From: CALEAR01 sp035301485
GTDB lineage: Bacteria; Pseudomonadota; Gammaproteobacteria; Pseudomonadales; Alcanivoracaceae
Assembly: GCA_035301485.1 (NCBI GenBank)
Contig: DATGUF010000042.1
Span: forward strand, 1 to 13,217
DNA length: 13,217 bases
Direction: 5' to 3'
Part shown: piece by piece, positions 1-6,747 of the stretch
Layout of the letters: the number at the start of each line of letters is the position of its first letter
How positions within the stretch are numbered: the first letter of the stretch is position 1
Translations under genes and position numbers: made by a program
The notes under the pieces: model-generated
Seen by the model: the letters and a program-made list of their open reading frames with translations, nothing else
What the model was told of the DNA's origin: nothing
Databases searched by the model: none

Positions 1-1
1 C

Positions 2-757
2 CCAGACCGCTTCCGCGTTTCTGGCCGCGGTGAACTACACCTTTCCGTACTTATTGAAAACATGCGTCGTGAAGGCTTTGAGCTAGCGGTTGGCCGCCCT
101 GAAGTAATTATTCGGGAAGAAAATGGCGTTAAGCAAGAGCCTTACGAGCACCTAGTGATCGACATTCAAGAGGATCACCAGGGCCCCATTATGGAGCAAT
201 TAGGCTTGCGCCGCGGCGAGCTCAAAGACATGCAGCCTGACAACAAAGGCCGCATCCGCCTAGAGTACATCGCACCTGCGCGTGGCCTCATTGGTTTCCG
301 CTCTTTGTTCATGACCCTAACCTCTGGAACGGGTATTTTGAACTCGGTATTTTCCCATTACGGTGAATTCCGCAACGAGAAATTTGCAGACCGCAATAAC
401 GGTGTGCTCATTTCTAACACCAATGGCAAGGTATTAGCGTTTGCCCTGTTTAACCTACAAGAGCGTGGGCGCTTGTTCTTACCCCCCAACGTTGATGTAT
501 ACGAAGGGCAAATTGTGGGTATTCACTCCCGTGACAACGACCTAGTGGTGAACCCTACTCGTGGTAAAGCACACTCAAACGTACGCGCCTCAGGCACCGA
601 TGAAAGCATTATCCTAACGCCGCATCTGCAGTTCTCGTTAGAGCAATGCATCGATTTCATCGCTGATGACGAGTTGGTGGAGGTTACTCCTAACCACCTA
701 CGTTTACGTAAGAAACTTCTTACTGAGTCTGAGCGTAAACGCGCAGGCAGAGCTTAA
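2..757 (+). CDS. typA: TypA/BipA ribosome-associated GTPase, C-terminal part (5' truncated by window)
   Basis: Only the last 251 codons are in the window; the frame is open from base 2, so the N-terminal GTPase domain lies upstream. TypA/BipA is a translational GTPase that binds the 70S ribosome and supports 50S assembly and growth under cold or stress. The visible part starts in the EF-G-like domain with SGRGELHL and IENMRREGFEL, continues through GLIGFRSLFMTLTSGTGI, and ends with the BipA-specific C-terminal domain (SRDNDLVVNP, NVRASGTDE, DDELVEVTPNHLRLRKKLL). These are hallmark BipA sequences, and E. coli BipA is about 607 residues, so roughly 40% of the protein is seen. The apparent ATG at 62 is an internal Met, not a start. 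A strong hairpin follows the stop. Identification is secure. Confidence 0.97.
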   Translation, partial: PDRFRVSGRGELHLSVLIENMRREGFELAVGRPEVIIREENGVKQEPYEHLVIDIQEDHQGPIMEQLGLRRGELKDMQPDNKGRIRLEYIAPARGLIGFRSLFMTLTSGTGILNSVFSHYGEFRNEKFADRNNGVLISNTNGKVLAFALFNLQERGRLFLPPNVDVYEGQIVGIHSRDNDLVVNPTRGKAHSNVRASGTDESIILTPHLQFSLEQCIDFIADDELVEVTPNHLRLRKKLLTESERKRAGRA

Positions 758-763
758 GCCTTC

Positions 764-789
764 CGCCTTGGGCCACACGGCCCAAGGCG
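764..789 (+). terminator. Strong hairpin after typA, possible terminator without a good U-tract
   Basis: Eleven paired bases (764-774 with 779-789) enclose the loop ACAC, just after the typA stop and 21 bases before trmL. The stem is GC-rich and perfect. The bases after it (cccttt) are a poor U-run, so it may be a weak terminator, an mRNA 3'-end stabiliser, or a structure that limits read-through into trmL. Confidence 0.45.
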
Positions 790-810
790 CCCTTTCCCAC
801 CGAGCCCATC

Positions 811-1272
811 ATGTTCCATATCGCCTTATACGAACCAGAAATCCCACCCAACACCGGCAACATCATTCGTTTAGCGGCCAACATTGGTGCCACCCTCCAT
901 CTTATCGAGCCCCTTGGTTTTTCCTTAGACCATAAACAATTGCGCCGTGCTGGCATGGATTACAAAGATATTGCCCATGTGGTGATACATCCCCACTGGC
1001 AAGCTTTTGATGAATGGCGAGGGAATAGGCGCCTACTAGCGCTTACTACCAAAGGGAAGAAGAGTTACCACGAAATCCGGTATCAAGGTGAAGATGTATT
1101 ATTGTTTGGCCCTGAAACGCGGGGGCTGCCTGAAGCGGTACTATTGAGCCTGCCGGATGAACAGCGCATTTATTTGCCCATGGCGGCTAATAGCAGAAGT
1201 TTGAATTTATCGAACAGTGTGGCGGTGGCGGCGTATGAAGCGTGGCGCCAGCAAGATTTTTATCTTGAATAG
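811..1272 (+). CDS. trmL: tRNA (cytidine/uridine-34 2'-O)-methyltransferase TrmL
   Basis: This 153-residue SPOUT-class enzyme transfers a methyl group from S-adenosylmethionine to the 2'-O of the wobble nucleotide in tRNA-Leu isoacceptors. The sequence shows the family start YEPEIPPNTGNIIRLAAN (residues 7-24), LRRAGMDY (44-51), the SAM-knot motif LLFGPETRGLP (97-107), and the C-terminal knot YLPMAANSRSLNLSNSVAV (121-139). Length matches the family (about 157). The start at 811 places MFHIALYEPEIPP in register with known TrmL N-termini, but there is no clear Shine-Dalgarno sequence in front of it. It follows typA by 53 bases across a strong hairpin and converges on secB, with 18 bases between the stops. 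Confidence 0.95.
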   Translation: MFHIALYEPEIPPNTGNIIRLAANIGATLHLIEPLGFSLDHKQLRRAGMDYKDIAHVVIHPHWQAFDEWRGNRRLLALTTKGKKSYHEIRYQGEDVLLFGPETRGLPEAVLLSLPDEQRIYLPMAANSRSLNLSNSVAVAAYEAWRQQDFYLE

Positions 1273-1290
1273 CGCCACATTTTTCATTAA

Positions 1291-1734
1291 TTACTGCGCC
1301 TGCTCTTGTTTAGCTTGGTGATACAAGGCATCAAAGTTAATCGGCTGCAGCAATAATTGTGGGAAAGTACCACTGCCCACTAAGCTCGACACCATCTCAC
1401 GCGCATAAGGGAACAGTAAGTTCGGGCAGTAAGAGCCGAGCAAATGATCCATTTCTTCATCAGGAAAACCAGCAGCAGTGAAGATACCGGCTTGCTGTAC
1501 TTCCACCAAATAAATCACCGTTTCTTCATGCTTAGCGGTAACTGTGAGCTCTAACGTTACTTCGAAATCGTTGACTTCATCGCTCATGCGCACAGCATTG
1601 GTGTTCAACTGAAGGTTCACCTCGGGCTGCCAAGATTCAAGGAACACCTGCGGCGCAGCAGGAGATTCAAAAGAAATATCTTTGGTGTAAATACGTTGTA
1701 ATTGGAATACTTGTTCTGGGGTATTATCGCTCAT
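1291..1734 (-). CDS. secB: Protein-export chaperone SecB
   Basis: SecB is a cytosolic homotetrameric chaperone that keeps preproteins unfolded and hands them to SecA for Sec-dependent export. The 147-residue acidic protein shows family features in order: FQLQRIYTKDISFESP near residues 10-25, FEVTLELTVTA around 57-67, AGIF, then the signature LGSYCPNLLFPYAREMVSSLV (about 99-119) and FPQLLLQPINFDALY near the C-terminus. Length is close to the usual 150-155. It is the last gene of yibN-grxC-secB; the gap to the grxC stop is only 6 bases and an AGG lies 5 bases before the ATG, so it is probably co-translated. In E. coli gpsA follows secB; here the next gene is the convergent trmL instead. Confidence 0.96.
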   Translation of the reverse strand: MSDNTPEQVFQLQRIYTKDISFESPAAPQVFLESWQPEVNLQLNTNAVRMSDEVNDFEVTLELTVTAKHEETVIYLVEVQQAGIFTAAGFPDEEMDHLLGSYCPNLLFPYAREMVSSLVGSGTFPQLLLQPINFDALYHQAKQEQAQ

Positions 1735-1740
1735 TGCTGC

Positions 1741-2001
1741 CTAGTTCCTTGCTAATAGTTGGTCAAGTTCCCCTGATCTTTCAAGGGCAAACAGTTCATC
1801 GCAACCACCCACATGGTGGTCACCAATCCAAATTTGTGGCACTGAATTACGCCCCGCCATCTCACGCATTTTCACACGCTCCTGCGGGTTTTTGTCCACA
1901 TCAATCTCAGTAAATGCAACTTCTTTACTGTTCAGTAGGTTTAAGGCGCGCATGCAAAATGGGCACCAACGGCTACTATAAATAACTACTTTTTCACTCA
2001 T
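1741..2001 (-). CDS. grxC: Glutaredoxin 3 (GrxC)
   Basis: This small cytosolic dithiol glutaredoxin reduces disulfides and glutathione mixed disulfides using glutathione. The 86-residue chain has the thioredoxin-fold motifs: active site CPFC at residues 13-16 (most GrxC proteins have CPYC), the SVPQIWIG segment with cis-Pro55, and the glutathione-binding GGCDEL at 65-70. Two adjacent ATG codons exist. The first (2004-2002) overlaps the rhodanese stop as TAATG; the second (2001-1999) sits 6 bases after AAAGG and is preferred. The gene lies between yibN and secB as in many gammaproteobacteria, so translational coupling with yibN is likely. Confidence 0.95.
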   Translation of the reverse strand: MSEKVVIYSSRWCPFCMRALNLLNSKEVAFTEIDVDKNPQERVKMREMAGRNSVPQIWIGDHHVGGCDELFALERSGELDQLLARN

Positions 2002-2003
2002 CA

Positions 2004-2420
2004 TTAACCTTTCACAACGGGTAGGTTATCACTGCGCCAACTCTGTATACCGCCCGCTAAACGATATATTTGGCTGAAGCCTTGTTCTTTCAATTGCTTG
2101 CCAACACTGGCAGTGCTCATACCTGTATTGCACACTAAAATAACAGGTTTATCTTTGTGGCCTTTAATTTTCTCAACGTGATCGACTATATTTGCCATGG
2201 GAATATTCATGCTGCCAGGAATATGCCCCTCACGAAATTCATCGCTATTACGAATATCAACAATCAAGCCATTGTCTCGGTTCACTAAATTGGTGACAAT
2301 CTGTGCACTAACTGATTGGCCTGCACGCTTCGTTTCAGTAAAAACCAAGAGCAGCACCAACACTACAAACGTTGAGACTAACACTGGATGATTACCAATA
2401 AAGGTTACTAAATTATCCAT
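2004..2420 (-). CDS. yibN: Membrane-anchored single-domain rhodanese (YibN-like)
   Basis: The 138-residue protein has one N-terminal membrane helix (about residues 12-28, VLVSTFVVLVLLLVF) and then a cytosolic rhodanese domain. Visible motifs are VDIRNSDEFREGHIPGSMNIP (54-74), with Asp55 and Arg57 of the family, and the active-site loop CNTGMS (97-102), whose Cys97 would carry a persulfide. It ends with LAGGIQSW. Family members transfer sulfane sulfur or act in redox and membrane-protein quality roles; the exact substrate is not known from sequence. It starts the yibN-grxC-secB operon. An AGG 8 bases upstream of the ATG serves as ribosome binding site, and the stop overlaps the first possible grxC ATG by one base. 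Confidence 0.9.
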   Translation of the reverse strand: MDNLVTFIGNHPVLVSTFVVLVLLLVFTETKRAGQSVSAQIVTNLVNRDNGLIVDIRNSDEFREGHIPGSMNIPMANIVDHVEKIKGHKDKPVILVCNTGMSTASVGKQLKEQGFSQIYRLAGGIQSWRSDNLPVVKG

Positions 2421-2452
2421 ACTGATCGCCTAAAATGTGAGAAACGGTGCTA

Positions 2453-2458
2453 AGTATA
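2453..2458 (-). promoter_or_regulatory. Candidate -10 box for yibN-grxC-secB
   Basis: On the minus strand this reads TATACT, 32 bases upstream of the yibN start. The region 17 bases further upstream gives no convincing -35 hexamer. It is the best A/T-rich candidate in the 100-base divergent space between yibN and envC, but this is motif matching only. Confidence 0.3.
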
Positions 2459-2520
2459 GGCAAGACGAGGGATTTCCTCTATGGCATTCGGCGCTTAATA
2501 CTCTACACTCTTAAACTTTC

Positions 2521-3693
2521 ATGAACAAAAGGCTTGCTAAACTCTTGAAACTGCTCAGCACCCCCATTTTGTTGGCATATTTTATCACTGCGCTTGCATT
2601 GCTGGCTAACGAACCCGTTAGTGCCAATGACACCGCAAGCCCAGAAGAGTTGCGCCAATTACGCAGCCGTATTCAAGCGTTACAGCAACAACACGATCGC
2701 GATTTAAAAAAACGCGACAACCTAGCTCACCTGTTACGCGAACAAGACAAGCGCATTGCGCAACTCACCAAAACACAAAACATTTTACGCATTGAACAAC
2801 GTGAAGCTAAAGAACGCTTGGCCACCGCTGAGGAACGCCAAGCGGCCATGATAGCTGAACAAAGCACTCAGCTGCGCTGGCTTAAGAAAACAGCACAAGC
2901 CCTTTATCAACAAGGCAGTGAACCAAAGCTAAAACTACTGCTGAACCAAGAGCAACCCGACCAAATCAGCCGCATGCTGCGCTACCACGATTACTTTCAA
3001 AAAGCGCGCCATGCTCGTTTGACAGAAATAAAGAAAGAGCTGGCCACGCTCATTGATGCCATTGCCGAGGTGCGTGCAGCGCGCGAGCATTTAACGCGCC
3101 AAGAAGATGCCGTTACACGTAAGCATCGCGAAATTCAGCAAGCTCAAGAAGAACGTAAAAAATCCTTAGCGAACCTCAATAAAAGCATTACCAACCAAGC
3201 CACTCGCTTGCAGCGTATGCGCGAAGATGCCGCCCATCTCGACAGGCTCTTAAAAGATATGCAGCGCAGCACAGCGCAAATGCCGGTTAACCCTAGCGGC
3301 ACCCCTTTCAAGCAGCTACGTGGCAAACTACCCTGGCCTGCTGTTGGCCGCATTAAAGCGAATTACAACAGTATACGCGAAGGCAACATCCGTTGGAGCG
3401 GCATTTTATTAGATGTGCCCGACGGCACTCCAGTTCGTGCTATCCACGCCGGCCGTGTTAGCTATACTGATTGGGTGCGTGGCTATGGCCTCATTACTAT
3501 CATCGACCATGGCGACAGTTACTTAAGCCTTTACGGGCACAGCCAAACATTGCTCAAAGAAGTGGGCGACTGGGTCAACCCAGGCGACGTTATCGCCCTA
3601 GCAGGTAACTCCGGCAGCGCTGACCGCAGTGGTATTTATTTAGAAATTCGCCACCGCGGCCAAACCATTAACCCGCGCACTTGGATTCGCTAA
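2521..3693 (+). CDS. envC: EnvC-type murein hydrolase activator (degenerate LytM/M23 domain)
   Basis: EnvC is a periplasmic division protein that activates the amidases AmiA and AmiB at the septum through a catalytically dead LytM domain. The 390-residue protein has a signal peptide (about 1-36), a long coiled coil rich in Gln, Arg and Glu (about 38-245), and a LytM domain (about 290-390). The zinc ligands of active M23 enzymes are lost: the HxGxD region reads WSGIL (292-296) and the HLHFE region reads GIYLE (371-375); only His340 in LYGH remains. This is normal for EnvC. The start is fixed by an in-frame stop 9 bases upstream and by the signal peptide, yet no Shine-Dalgarno sequence is visible. 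ctpA follows after 22 bases. Confidence 0.93.
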   Translation: MNKRLAKLLKLLSTPILLAYFITALALLANEPVSANDTASPEELRQLRSRIQALQQQHDRDLKKRDNLAHLLREQDKRIAQLTKTQNILRIEQREAKERLATAEERQAAMIAEQSTQLRWLKKTAQALYQQGSEPKLKLLLNQEQPDQISRMLRYHDYFQKARHARLTEIKKELATLIDAIAEVRAAREHLTRQEDAVTRKHREIQQAQEERKKSLANLNKSITNQATRLQRMREDAAHLDRLLKDMQRSTAQMPVNPSGTPFKQLRGKLPWPAVGRIKANYNSIREGNIRWSGILLDVPDGTPVRAIHAGRVSYTDWVRGYGLITIIDHGDSYLSLYGHSQTLLKEVGDWVNPGDVIALAGNSGSADRSGIYLEIRHRGQTINPRTWIR

Positions 3694-3702
3694 CGCGTTA
3701 GC
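3689..3702 (+). repeat. Perfect 14-bp palindrome across the envC stop codon
   Basis: GCTAACGCGTTAGC equals its own reverse complement. It spans the last codon and stop of envC and ends just before the ctpA ribosome binding site (AAAGGA). As RNA it could fold as a 5-bp stem with a CGCG loop; as DNA it could be a protein-binding site. No function can be assigned. Confidence 0.5.
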
Positions 3703-3715
3703 AAAAAGGACTCAT

Positions 3716-4987
3716 ATGAAAAAAGCGACCCTCTTTATACTCTGCTTATTGCTGCCGCTTTCTGCAGCCTCCGCCAACTTACAACAACTTGATGAGCAAG
3801 CGCGCGAACAAGATATACCTGTTACTGAATTACGTATTTTTGCAGAAGTGCTAGAGCGTGTCAGGTTGGCTTACGTGGAAGAAGTAGACGAAAAAAAGCT
3901 GCTACACGCCGCAGTGCGGGGCATGCTCATGGAGCTAGACCCTCATAGCAGCTACCTCGAACCAGAAGATTTCGACGAGCTGCAAATTTCCACTCAAGGG
4001 GAATTTGGTGGTTTAGGTATTGAAATTACCATGGAAAACAATGCCGTCACTATTGTTACCCCTTACGAAGGCACCCCTGCCGACCAAGCGGGCATTCAGC
4101 CTGGCGACATCATCACAGCCATAGAGGGCGAAAGCACAAAAGGCAAAAGTTTACAGGAAGTGGTTAAGCTCTTACGTGGCGACATTGGTAGCAGTGTCAA
4201 AGTGACTCTACTACCCGCTGACGGTGACTCACCGCGAACCCTCACCCTAGTACGTGATCGTATCGAGGTGCAGAGTGTGCGCCATAAAATGCTTAAACCC
4301 GGCTACGGCTACGTGCGCATTAATCAATTCCAAACACGCACCGCAGAAGACGTGCGCAAAGCCATCACCACGCTCACTAGAGAGGATACCTTGCAAGGCT
4401 TGGTGCTAGATCTACGCAACAACCCCGGCGGTATTCTTACTGGCGCTATTGATGTCACAAATCTGTTTATTTCAGAAGGCCTCATTGTTTACACCGAAGG
4501 CCGTATGAGCGAAGAGCGCACCCAATATGAAGCAACCCGCAATACGTTAATGCCTCAACTTCCCTTAGTGGTGCTCGTGAATGGCGGCTCTGCTTCTGCC
4601 TCTGAGATCGTGGCGGGCGCACTGCAAGACCATGGCCGCGCTGTGTTGGTAGGCCAACGCACCTTTGGCAAAGGCTCGGTGCAAAGCGTGCTGCCTTTAT
4701 CTGGCGACAGCGCGCTTAAGCTCACCACTGCTCGGTACTTCACCCCACTCGGGCGCTCCATCCAAGCAGATGGTATTCATCCAGACGTAGTGCTCACCCC
4801 TGCCAAGGTGGATGAAAGCCGCCGCCGCAACATTCGTGAAGCCGACTTGCCTGGCCATTTAGGCATCGACCATGCTGCAACAGAAGACAATAACGAGGCA
4901 CTAGCAAAAGAAGATTACGACCTGTACCAGGCGCTGTCGTTGCTAACAGGCATCGTACTCTCACAGCCTAACAGCAAGCGCCCGTAA
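3716..4987 (+). CDS. ctpA: Carboxyl-terminal processing protease CtpA (S41, PDZ)
   Basis: This periplasmic serine protease of the CtpA/Prc family cleaves proteins from C-terminal tails, including cell-wall hydrolases in several bacteria. The 423-residue chain has a signal peptide (MKK to about ASA at 20), a helical N-domain, a PDZ domain at about 96-166 (FGGLGIEI, PADQAGIQPGDIITAI), and the S41 core. The catalytic Ser294 lies in GGSASASEIVAGA and Lys319 in FGKGSVQ; Gln323 is also present, and the Ser-Lys spacing of 25 and Lys-Gln spacing of 4 match CtpB. GRSIQADGIHPDV (346-358) is also typical. AGGA lies 5 bases before the ATG. Co-transcription with envC fits a joint role in controlling peptidoglycan cleavage. 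Confidence 0.95.
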   Translation: MKKATLFILCLLLPLSAASANLQQLDEQAREQDIPVTELRIFAEVLERVRLAYVEEVDEKKLLHAAVRGMLMELDPHSSYLEPEDFDELQISTQGEFGGLGIEITMENNAVTIVTPYEGTPADQAGIQPGDIITAIEGESTKGKSLQEVVKLLRGDIGSSVKVTLLPADGDSPRTLTLVRDRIEVQSVRHKMLKPGYGYVRINQFQTRTAEDVRKAITTLTREDTLQGLVLDLRNNPGGILTGAIDVTNLFISEGLIVYTEGRMSEERTQYEATRNTLMPQLPLVVLVNGGSASASEIVAGALQDHGRAVLVGQRTFGKGSVQSVLPLSGDSALKLTTARYFTPLGRSIQADGIHPDVVLTPAKVDESRRRNIREADLPGHLGIDHAATEDNNEALAKEDYDLYQALSLLTGIVLSQPNSKRP

Positions 4988-5003
4988 AACTTTTCGCTGC
5001 CAT

Positions 5004-5037
5004 AAAAAAAGCGGGCACCCCAAGGGCAAGCCCGCTT
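5004..5037 (-). terminator. Intrinsic terminator after the BASS transporter
   Basis: The 8-bp perfect stem AAGCGGGC/GCCCGCTT (5009-5016 with 5030-5037) is followed on the minus strand by TTTTTTT (5010-5004, overlapping the stem base). It lies 17 bases after the transporter stop and ends the minus-strand unit. On the plus strand it follows ctpA by 16 bases but has only a weak T-run, so it may work partly in both directions. Confidence 0.85.
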
Positions 5038-5054
5038 CATACAGCCTCACCTAA

Positions 5055-5930
5055 TTACTGGCTCACTTCATCCATACGAGTAACGCGGCCATAAGCAATC
5101 ATTAACAGCCCAAAAGCAAACATCATCACGCTGTACACAGCGGAAGCCACCGATATTTCTTGTGAATTCAAGAGAGTCACAGCCACTGTTAGCCCTAACA
5201 TGCCGTTTTTAATGCCCACTTCCACCGCCACCGTGAACGCTTGCTGACGCGTTAAGCCGAAGAAACGCCCACCTAATAAGCCCAGTATAATACCCGCCAC
5301 GTTCAACAACGCTGCTGCTAAACCAGCTTCGCGGATCATACCCCAAGCTCCATCTCCCACCTGTACCGCTAAAGCCAAAATAATGGCCACCATTACTACG
5401 AACCCGAACACACTCACACCTTTTTCAGCCTTCGCTGAAAAGTTAGGCGCAAAATGCTGAATTGTCATTCCAATAATCACCGGCACAATGATAATCACCA
5501 CCAAAGTAGCAATGGTTTCTAACACAGGCAATTGAAATGCCACGGTTTCATCCATCACTCGCGCCATAGCCCAATTCACAAAAAAGGGCAGCGTTACAAT
5601 AACTACTAAGCTCGCCACCACAGTGAGAATAATAGATAGCGCCACATCTCCGCGCCCAAGAAACGCGAACAAATTCGAAGTGCTACCACCCGGGCACGCC
5701 GCGATTAATACCAACCCCACTGTCATGGCCGCACTAAGGCCAAGCATGATGGCTATGCCAAAAGCCACTAACGGTAAAATGGCCACTTGCAGCATAGTGC
5801 CATAAGTGAGAGGCCAGGAGGCGGTACCCGCCGCTTTAAAATCTCTTAGGGTAAGGGTAAGGCCCATGCCCATCATGATGAGAAATAAAGACACGGGTAA
5901 CCCTATGGAAATAAGCGCACTTTGTTCCAT
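5055..5930 (-). CDS. Bile acid:sodium symporter family (BASS) transporter
   Basis: This 291-residue inner-membrane protein has about 9-10 hydrophobic helices and the BASS fold. The substrate cannot be told; characterised bacterial relatives carry bile salts, pantoate/ketopantoate (PanS) or other organic anions. Compared with the Neisseria ASBT structure as I recall it, Na1 ligands are retained: Ser85 and Asn86 in CPGGSTSN, Ser99, Thr103 and Glu237. At the Na2 site Gln48 is retained, but the Gln four residues after the Glu is Lys241 (EVGIKN, 237-242). AGGA lies 6 bases before the start. It lies 40 bases after hisF on the same strand with no terminator seen between them, so it may be the last gene of the histidine operon, although an own promoter is not excluded. 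Confidence 0.9.
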   Translation of the reverse strand: MEQSALISIGLPVSLFLIMMGMGLTLTLRDFKAAGTASWPLTYGTMLQVAILPLVAFGIAIMLGLSAAMTVGLVLIAACPGGSTSNLFAFLGRGDVALSIILTVVASLVVIVTLPFFVNWAMARVMDETVAFQLPVLETIATLVVIIIVPVIIGMTIQHFAPNFSAKAEKGVSVFGFVVMVAIILALAVQVGDGAWGMIREAGLAAALLNVAGIILGLLGGRFFGLTRQQAFTVAVEVGIKNGMLGLTVAVTLLNSQEISVASAVYSVMMFAFGLLMIAYGRVTRMDEVSQ

Positions 5931-5970
5931 TATGATTCCTTTTTTTATTGTTATTAAAGGTATTGATTAA

Positions 5971-6744
5971 TTATTGGCGCACAGAAATTCCGGCGCCAGC
6001 CATAAAGGCTTTTGCTTCTGCAATACTATACTCACCAAAGTGAAAAATACTGGCCGCAAGCACCGCATCGGCACCGCCCTGGAGCACACCATCCACAAGA
6101 TGCTGCAAGTTACCAACACCACCAGATGCAATCACGGGCACCGCTACCGCTTCAGCAATTTTGCTTGTTAAAGCGATATCAAAACCATCGCGCGTGCCGT
6201 CACGGTCCATGCTGGTCAACAAAATTTCACCGGCACCGAGTTCGGCCATTTTTACTGCCCACGCAATAGCTTCTAAGCCACTATCTTTACGGCCACCTTG
6301 CGTGAACACCGACCAACTATCACCTTCGTTGCCAGAGCTTGTTTTCTTAGCATCAATGGCCACAATAATTTTCTCACTGCCAAATTGTTGCGCCGCTTCT
6401 GCCACAAACTCTGGGTTTGCCACAGCCGCCGAGCCAATACTCACCTTGCTTGCCCCTGCTTTTAACAAGGCTTCAATATCCGCCACTGAGCGCACACCGC
6501 CACCTACTATGAGTGGAATATCAATAGCTGCCGCCACTTTCTCCACTATCTCTAACGTAGTGCTGCGTTCTTCTACGCCAGCACTAATATCGAGCAAAGT
6601 TAGCTCGTCGGCGCCCGCTGCAGCATAAGTGCGCGCGGCTTCAACAGGGTCTCCAGCATCTTTCAGCTCAACAAACTGAACGCCTTTTACTACACGGCCA
6701 TTGGCCACATCTAAACACGGGATAATACGTTTTACTTGAGTCAT
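5971..6744 (-). CDS. hisF: Imidazole glycerol phosphate synthase, cyclase subunit HisF (atypical substitutions)
   Basis: HisF converts PRFAR plus ammonia to imidazole glycerol phosphate and AICAR; ammonia normally arrives from HisH through its TIM-barrel channel. The 257 residues include catalytic Asp12 (IIPCLDV) and Asp131 (AIDAK), Lys20, the SMDRDGT loop (178-184) and the C-terminal AASIFHFGE. The ammonia-gate quartet is intact: Arg6, Glu47, Lys100, Glu173. Unusual points are GASKVSIGSA where the family has GADKVSINTA (so Ser99 and Gly104 replace T. maritima Asp98 and Asn103) and DISAG where the family has DITAS. The start lies 3 bases after the hisA stop without a clear Shine-Dalgarno sequence, implying coupling. 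It is clearly HisF, but its pairing with the HisH-like protein looks altered. Confidence 0.95.
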   Translation of the reverse strand: MTQVKRIIPCLDVANGRVVKGVQFVELKDAGDPVEAARTYAAAGADELTLLDISAGVEERSTTLEIVEKVAAAIDIPLIVGGGVRSVADIEALLKAGASKVSIGSAAVANPEFVAEAAQQFGSEKIIVAIDAKKTSSGNEGDSWSVFTQGGRKDSGLEAIAWAVKMAELGAGEILLTSMDRDGTRDGFDIALTSKIAEAVAVPVIASGGVGNLQHLVDGVLQGGADAVLAASIFHFGEYSIAEAKAFMAGAGISVRQ

Positions 6745-6747
6745 AAA

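Noticed and set aside
3389..3693. Loss of zinc ligands in the EnvC LytM domain as a novelty
   Set aside because: Degenerate active sites are normal for EnvC, which acts as an activator and not as a hydrolase.
5422..5441. Perfect 8-bp stem with 4-base loop inside the BASS transporter gene
   Set aside because: It lies in conserved coding sequence for a cytosolic loop, has no U-tract on either strand, and is probably chance.
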